Source of the DNA: Mariannaea sp. PMI_226
Lineage: Eukaryota > Ascomycota > Sordariomycetes > Hypocreales > Nectriaceae
Reading direction: 5' to 3'
DNA: 64,000 bases
Assembly: GCA_024336345.1 (NCBI GenBank)
Contig: JANFOG010000010.1
Span: 434,001 to 498,000 of the forward strand
In this document: piece by piece, positions 57,455 through 64,000 of the stretch
Layout of the letters: each line of letters opens with the position of its first letter
Position numbering within the stretch: the stretch's first letter is position 1
Translations under genes and position numbers: made by a program
Notes under the pieces: model-generated
The model's input: only the letters and a program-made list of their open reading frames with translations
Told to the model about the DNA's origin: nothing
Database searches by the model: none

Positions 57455-58201
57455 ATGTGTCACGGCCACCCGCGACACCACCCGTGTTCCCACACATCCA
57501 TCAACTGGCACTACTGCCCCTCAGCCCTCATCGACTTGGAGACTGGCTATGAGACTCCTTGCCGGAACACCACTTTTGCCCCTGCCCAGCCCGTAAAATC
57601 CGATTGTCCCCTCCAGAACTGCCAGTTCAAGGACAAAGGTGGCAGCTGGACATGCTGCTCGTGTAAGCAGGGCCCCAACACACAGGGTTGGTGCGCCATG
57701 CCTTTGAACAGGATGCAGAGAAACCCCGAGTCCTTCGCCATCGAAGAGATAGAGACGACCTGTGATCACGGGTGTTGCACCAAGTGCATTCGCGCAGGTA
57801 AAGTTCCCTCTCTCCATCCCCGCCTCTCCTCAGCTTGCTCTTGCAGGTTTCTGTGAGTGAAATAGAACATTTTTTCACTAATACGAAGCTCCCTCTTTTC
57901 GCGTCTTGTCATTACAGGCCCAAGTCGCGATTCCACACCAGATATGAACTTCCCCGAGAAGCAGAAGGGTTCGGCCTCACGAAAATTTGGCTATGGCGGT
58001 GCTACCAAGTCGCGCCGTCGTGGATTTGCCCTTTCGCTTGCCCGGAGCTATGGCGGTCCGGACGAGTTGTCAGCTTCGGAGTCGTCGCACTCCACGTCGG
58101 GGTCGAGCTCGGCGGGTGCTGGTGACTATGGGCTTGAACTTGCATGTTCCTCCAAAAAGAGCAAGACTAACAAGAGTCGGAACAAGAGCAAGAAGCGCTA
58201 G
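57455..58201 (+). CDS. CxxC-rich protein with Ser/Lys-rich tail, paralogue of the gene at 55413
   Basis: Two exons (57455-57797, 57918-58201) around a 120-base intron (GTAAAG to TTACAG) encode 208 residues. Exon 1 has the CxxC-rich core: MCHGHPRHHPCSHTSINWHY, DCPLQNCQFKDKGGSWTCCS, a GWCAMP segment, and TTCDHGCCTKCIRA. The same layout occurs in the gene at 55413. Exon 2 adds a disordered tail, with FGYGGATKSRRRGFALSLAR, a Ser-rich stretch (ESSHSTSGSSSAGAG) and a basic end (KKSKTNKSRNKSKKR) that resembles a nuclear localisation signal. The role is unknown; zinc or nucleic-acid binding is a reasonable guess from the cysteine pairs and basic end. The start is the first ATG of the frame, after a poly-A run. 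Confidence 0.8.
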
Positions 58202-61200
58202 GTTGTTTAGTTTACTTGAATGAAGGGTATCTATGGTGATGATGACGGCGACGATGATGATGATTTGGGCTTCGAGGGTTGGGTTTTGGTTGGAACTCTC
58301 AGTCGGATAGCCATCAATTAGTTAGTGTCTTAAGATATATACATCGTATCAGTTCGCTACTCTCCAGAGTATGATTGGTTGGCTTCAAAATGCTTCTTCT
58401 GCCTCTTGCTTAGTCTCTACGCCGTCTCAAGGATTAACATTCTGCATTCCTATACGGCATGTAAACCGAATCGTCAGCCAAATACAGACGTATAAAGCAC
58501 AGGATCCTGACTACCATCATTCATTGCAAACCATCCAGCCAGTCAATCTACATAACATAATCGCGGGGTCCGAACAACATCCGTCATTGCCGTCATTACC
58601 GTCCCGCCTTACCTCAACTGCGGCGCTGGCGGCGTGGGAGTGGGCTTGTCTATCCACCTACTATCATCGCCATTTGAAATCAGCCCAGATGACACATCTA
58701 GTTCAGAGAATTACTAGATACGCTCAGTCTTTCACTGTAAATGTATTTGATGGAATACTCCTTCAGTCCCAAGTACAGTACTGACAAGGATCCGTTATAT
58801 TTCGGACCTCTCCCGACCCAAGCAATTAGGTAATCATGTACATAACAGATCTCGGCAGAGACCCGCCTTATTCTCTTATTCTAGTGTTGAGCCCGACGAT
58901 CAGTGCTCCATCTAATTGTCTACTCGAGTCAGATCATGGACAGTCTCTGCTTGAGGGGTACTTTGTCAATGTGGAGAGTTCTCCGCGGCGTCCCAAGGCA
59001 AGGTAAGGTCGTTGGTCATCGGGAAAACACAGACCGGAGATGGGCGTTGATCAGCGCTATGGAGGTGGTGGGAAACGGCGATATCAACTATTTTTCGCTC
59101 TTCTCGGCGGTCTGCATATATGCAAAAGAACAGCAATTCGGCGCACCGCGGTTGGGATGGACCCCTGAGATAAGCCACGTGCGTTGGATGCAAGGGAGGA
59201 TGACAGGGAACTAAAGACTGGGCAAGGCAGCGAGCGGCGTACTAGGATTCGCATCCTCCTCAGAGTATCCATCAATCCTGTCATCGAGTCTCTCTGACTG
59301 GGATGAAAGGCATAGTTCCCAAAAAGTATGAGTATAATACGCACGTACCGTCCGACTGAAATATCAGCCCTTGTTAGTCCTTGGTTCGTGAAAAGTGCAT
59401 TGCGTCTTCGTGTTCTACAACGATAATGAGTTATACACCTGCAGTAGCAGAGGGAGTATACACACAATACCTCACTTTCTGCATCTTGCTTTGGTGCAAA
59501 AGATAATACGCTCAATAGGGCTACTTGAGCGCCCTGCCTAGTTCTCTGTCTCCTGCGCAGCCAGCACGCAGTAGACACGACACAATCCATAATGTCGCGT
59601 GCCCATCATACCCTCAATCACAAGTATTGCCACCCAGGCCTGGAAGATGGAAGCTGGCCGAGACCGCGGGATGGGTAGATAGGCAGCCATCGCACGATGT
59701 CTGGGTGGCCAGCACTCTCGGGGAGCCCTGCTGTATTTTGTCCAAGTGCGCCGTACCAAGTTATGTATGGAGTAATCTGTGCAGATTTCAGGATTTCCAT
59801 CGTACGAATTACGTACTTTAGTACGTACGCAAAATTAAGTCAGTGTCCCTGCCATCCTCTTGGCACCTCCGGCGGCGAGCCTCGAGGCTGCGGGTATGAG
59901 AGAAGATGAGAAGTGACGAGAGAGCTACAGATTACAATGTAGCAATTTCACCAATATTGACCCAACTTGAAATTATGATAACTCTGAGATGTTCCGGAAA
60001 CAGATGATGGATGGCACAGGAGAGTATAATAATACTAGTGTACCAAAGATGGGCAGCTTTCGATGAATACGGTATATACCTAGCGGGCGGTCACAATACT
60101 GCACCTGCAATAGTTGTACCAGTATCCCGGGTTACGTAGCAAATGCAGTGACGCATACATAGGTCCTTACTTGATGGATGTGACCTCATCACGTTGCGCA
60201 CTACTGCTAGCTGCCACATCCGCAGAAAGGGCACTAACAGAGGTCATAGTCAGGTGAGGCTGCAGGTAAACCATGCAAGGAAAAGGCGCAAACAGCACAG
60301 ATGAGCTAGTGATCGACAGGAGTCAAGGTGTTGTTGAGAGGCCAAGAGTACATCTCATGAATTGAATCGTGTCCGTGCTGCACAAAAAGGACAGACCTGC
60401 AATTTTGTGCTTTTTTTGTTTTTTTTATTGTCGTTCAATTCACTACGACAACATATCTGAATACGGGGGACTTTTTTTACTTTTAGGGATCGGCCTCTAA
60501 ACTCATCGGCCGACTGACAAGGCTAGACCACGTGTGGTGTAAAGTCAATAGGGCCGAGAAGGGGATCTCGGCGAAGATCAGCATGATACATATGGCATCC
60601 AAAGCCTGAAAGGATGAAGACGGCAATGAACGGCTACGGTGGGATATGAGAATGTCTTGCATTGAGATGAGATCTGGAGGTTCGGGTGGCACCTCGTCAA
60701 ACGGCCCAAACAAAAGCAAATGAAGAAGAAAGGAGCACAATTTTCTAGGATTGCAGCCTAATGAATTGAAGCCCAACCATCAGTCGATGTGTAGCGGCCA
60801 TTGTACCGGCATGGCTTCCACGAGGCAAAGCACGAGGTGGCTTGAAGGCAATTCGGCCAGTGTGGCAGACGTTTTGGTGCAAGATCGCATAGTGAGCACC
60901 CAAATCCAGCATGTTGGCTTTAGTGTGAGTGGAGGCATCCACGAGCTCAAAAGAGCATGAATGATATCACAGATACAATGATGTACATTCTCATATGGAA
61001 ATATGCTTACATAAAGACAACGGCTTACACAAAGCATAAGATGGGTTGGTGGTCTTGGCTGAGCTTGGAATAATTAGAGAACATGTATCCCAATACTACT
61101 CCGTAATCAGGTGGCGAATTGGAGGGGGGAGGTATTCGGAGAAGGGAGGTCAAAGTAATTATACCTGCATAGTATCCGCCTCAAGATCATTCCAGCCCGA

Positions 61201-63127
61201 GGACGCCGATTGCCTCATATTTTTTTTAACCTTGTTTCGGGGCAATTTTGCCTCTCTGCAAAAGGACTCCGGGGGTTTCTCTTGTTATTGTTCGTTGGAC
61301 AAAGTTGACAAATAACTGATTACGACCACAGTCCGCCCGTTGCAGGTTGGAGGCGTCAGCGACGAGCACCCCTGGAAGAAGCAAAAAACCATCAACATCG
61401 GTCAGCCAGGGCACCTATGCTCTCTCCACCTCCTATGACGGGACAACAGTCCACCAATGAGCTACTAGAACTTGCCGCCAGGGCCCCAACCCGTACATCG
61501 TTATCCAGTGGGCTCGGCGACTTGGGGGGGTCCATGTTGTAGTGATTACTGTACGTATGACAGACAGAAAACGGGGACCTGACGCTTCCGGCTGGGGTTG
61601 ATGGGGGGGGGGGGGGGGGGAGGGGAGAGATGTGTGTGTGTCTCTGGCTGCAAGGGGAAAACCAGGCCCAATGAACAGAGCACAATAAGACGATGAAGGC
61701 AAAGAATACATACATACTATGTACGTAGAAGAAAAGGAAAAAAGAAAAAAGGAACAAAAAAGGGGGAAGGGGAGCTGGTTCCACTTCTCCCACGCGAGCC
61801 AGCTCCACACAGAGTCAACATCATCATCAACTTCAACTTCTTCATCACCAGATTTACTTGCAAACAGCCTAGGCATCAATTCCTTGGGTGCGAAATTCAT
61901 CTGCTGTCCCAAGCAAGGTACTGTGCAACGGTCCGGAATGCAGCAGCTGCAGGTGTCACTTACACTGCATTGCGTTACCCGCTTGAAGAGTCATTTCACC
62001 CAGCAGCCCCCTCCCCTTATCCCCCTGTCTACTCCGCACTGCTCTTCTTGTCTTCCATTCTCCTATCGTCCCACTTGCGGGCAACACCAACAAGACACCA
62101 TCCCATCTCCCGTCGCCATCCACACAAACTAAGTCAACCCCCTAGTCGCATCTGAAACCCAATTCTGTCTTTCATCCACCGACCGCCGCCAGTTCCAGCT
62201 CCCAGCCAAGAAAAAAAAAACACGGTCCAGCCAGAGAGAGCCCAGCCCTCGTCCCTCTGGTCTCCTCACCCTCTCCGTCCACTCTCTACAATCTCACCAT
62301 CCCTCCACCATCCCTCGATCATTTCGCTTTCCTAGCTCCTATTTTTTTCCTTTTTGCAACTATTCTCTTGTTGTTTCCCCTCCCGTCCCGTCCATCCGCA
62401 CGACTATCGCTGTTTTTGTATCTCGTAAACCTCATCCACCCAACCCTGAGCCAAGAAAAACACCAACCAATAGCCCCGGTCAAGCAAACCAAGCTGCGAT
62501 ACTTGCTCCTGTGCAACAACTCAGCCAGCACAGCACCAAAACCGCGGCTTTTCAGCTCCCTCGGCCATCAACCCATTGCGCCTTGACGATCGTCGCCGTT
62601 TTGCGCCCTGACCAACGCCGTCTATTGCACCAGTACCTCGAACTTTATTAGTTCAAGACGCCTTCCCCCCCCTCTCCCCGAAAAAAATTCAACCACTTTA
62701 AAGTGCTACATAATCGCATAGCACCGTGCTACGGGCCCTCCCCAAACTACCTTACCTTACCTTACGCCTGCTCCTCTCTTCTCCGTCCCTAGCTTAATAC
62801 CCTGCCTGGCCCGAATCTCTACCTCCCTTTTGCGAGCCAACTCCCTCTCACCCTCTTTTTCTCCCTCTGCTTTATTTTCCTCCATCAACCACCCCCTCCG
62901 CTACGCCCACCGCTTTTCCACCGCTACCCGCAGACCCGATCCGAACCAGAGACACAGAGACACGGGATTTATACGCATCACATCTTCAATCATCAATTCG
63001 ACTCTCGCGTGACTCGGTCTTCCCTCCCAGCTCCCTGTCAGTTGCTGGAAACCCGGAAGCCCTTGTTCTTCTCCTCAACCGAGTTTCAAGTCGTATCCAC
63101 TCCGATTATTCTGACGTCGTATCCATC
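58202..63127. other. 4.9 kb mostly non-coding; long leader of the gene at 63128
   Basis: No recognisable gene. A 137-codon frame at 58371-58784 has no domain and weak support. From about 61990 the plus strand becomes markedly pyrimidine-rich, with CT and CCTC runs continuing to 63127 (short A runs at 62209-62220), as in promoters and long 5' leaders of conserved ascomycete genes. CTTAC repeats occur near 62750-62765. The G18 tract is listed separately. Confidence 0.55.
61603..61620. repeat. Homopolymer of 18 G
   Basis: An uninterrupted run of 18 G bases on the plus strand, followed by AGGGGAGAGATG and a TG dinucleotide repeat. It could form a G-quadruplex and is a likely site of length error. 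Confidence 0.9.
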
Positions 63128-64000
63128 ATGCCTGCTTCTCTTGAGTCTTCCCGACCCATCATGGCCCCCTCGGTAAGTCTGACACACCACCACTACACTA
63201 TTACTCGACCGTTTTACCACTCCGCTACGTGCTACATGATTCCATACACACTACCAATTTACCACCATTACCTTCTCTCAGTCTTCGTTCTCCCCCCCTT
63301 CCCTCCCCTTTTCCGTGTTCGGTTGTTCCGTCATATTCTCTTCTTCCCATTCGCCTCGACAAAAGTCGCACCGTACGAAACAGAGTGTTCTTTTTGTTTC
63401 TCGTGGCCAGTCCATTTTCTACTCGACTTCCTTGTTCCCTAGCAGGTCCTAGTGTTCCGCGCTCCCTGTTCGTTTATTCCACCTGATTGTTTGTTTGTTG
63501 ATCTGTCTCGGCTCGTTATTTGCTGTTACTATCACTCTCACTCTCACTCTCACCTCATACACTTGCTGTTCCTTCTCCTTCACAGGGGACAAGCTGTCTC
63601 GCTCTCACACCTCGTTACATACTTCTTGCCCACCAACCTCGTCCGATCATGGCTCAACCACTGTCGACTTCCCCCAATGCTTCATCCCCCAACCCAAAGT
63701 CAATCCCCGTGAACCCAAGTCAGCAGCCACAGCCTCCTGCTAACGCCATGCTTGCTCAAAAGACACGAGGTTCTGTACGCTTCAGCACCTACAGCATGGC
63801 ACCTTCTTTCGCTCCCACCGTCCAGAGCAACGACTCTGCCCACGCCGAGATCCGAGACATCGCAACTGGCCTCGACCGCATGGAGAATAAGGCCCTCACC
63901 TCCCAGCGTGTTGTGCTCACCGACGAGAAGTCCGATAACATGAGCAAGCTCGCTCTGGGCGCAAAGCTTGAGCGAGCCCTTGACCGCAGAATGAGTGGCC
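63128..64000 (+). CDS. Conserved fungal protein of unknown function, 5' part (runs off the window)
   Basis: ATG 63128 opens MPASLESSRPIMAPS, followed by a 413-base intron from 63173 (GTAAGT) to 63585 (TTCACAG). Exon 2 continues in frame: GTSCLALTPRYILLAHQPRP, IMAQPLSTSPNASSPNPKSI, then Pro/Gln-rich sequence, then NAMLAQKTRGSVRFSTYSMA, HAEIRDIATGLDRMENKALT and LALGAKLERALDRRMSGQ-like sequence at the edge. The second half is charged and strongly patterned, typical of a conserved core protein; I recall this AQKTRG..RFSTYSMAPSF pattern in sordariomycete proteins of unknown function, without a name. An alternative start is the ATG of MAQPLSTSPN within exon 2. No signal peptide is visible. The C-terminal part lies beyond 64000. 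Confidence 0.8.

Noticed and set aside
58371..58784. 137-codon plus-strand frame
   Set aside because: No domain, no conserved pattern and no intron or promoter support.
61392..61912. Minus-strand frames of 138 and 159 codons across the G18 tract
   Set aside because: They are driven by homopolymer Pro/Phe runs and dinucleotide repeats and show no protein-like organisation.

Overview
The window comes from the nuclear genome of a filamentous ascomycete (Pezizomycotina), most likely a sordariomycete of the hypocrealean kind. The order-level call is an impression from gene style, not a database result. Support comes from short introns (about 45-120 nt) with GTAAGT/GTATGT-like donors, CTAAC-like branch sites and CAG/TAG acceptors, from monocistronic genes on both strands, and from typical families: a Zn2Cys6 regulator, a DUR3-type urea transporter, an NmrA-like protein, a GH128 glucanase, a STAND-TPR protein and secreted Cys-rich proteins. 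I see no rRNA, tRNA, CRISPR or intact transposon.

Layout. 1-2081: A-rich, no recognised gene. 2082-2366 (-): small paired-CxxC protein. 2367-14196: almost 12 kb with no recognisable gene. 14197-17060: beta-rich cytosolic protein (+), arylamine N-acetyltransferase (-) and a GNAT acetyltransferase (-) with an apparent frameshift. 18273-19243 (+): GPI-type GH128 glucanase whose signal peptide is out of frame by one base. 19317-24137: a Zn2Cys6 regulator (-) divergent from an 11-exon urea/proton symporter (+). 24971-27593 (+): NB-TPR STAND protein. 28075-31528 (-): Q/Y/P-tailed protein and a polytopic membrane protein. 33585-34715 (+): NmrA-like protein. 35222-35959 (-): hydrophobic secreted protein. 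38390-40075 (-): F-box-like protein with acidic repeats. 40619-40725: tandem plus inverted repeat. 41069-41585 (-): 5' part of a fungal HNH-endonuclease-like gene, broken. 41828-43637 (+): Na+/H+ or K+/H+ antiporter.

44273-46185 (+) holds two Cys-rich genes, one carrying a vWD-type C8 domain behind a His-rich repeat, followed by possible decayed coding sequence to about 47225. 48259-50468: a DsbA/FrnE-like oxidoreductase (+) and a PLD-like protein (-), convergent. 51354-52808 (+): AP-2 mu subunit, apparently with a C-terminal extension. 55413-58201: two diverged paralogues of a CxxC-rich family around a third uncertain ORF. 58202-63127: mostly non-coding, with an 18-base G tract and a long pyrimidine-rich leader of the gene starting at 63128, which runs off the window.

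How the genes relate. The clearest functional unit is the divergent Zn2Cys6/DUR3 pair, sharing a 0.5 kb promoter with GATA-type sites and two TATA motifs. The neighbouring NAT and GNAT genes could reflect xenobiotic or amine acetylation. The 35-47 kb stretch has accessory character: secreted orphans, broken genes, repeats and an F-box orphan. AP-2 mu, DsbA-like and the gene at the right edge look like conserved core genes. No single clearly new multi-gene system is evident; the best candidates are the Cys-rich pair at 44-47 kb and the CxxC-rich paralogue group at 55-58 kb.
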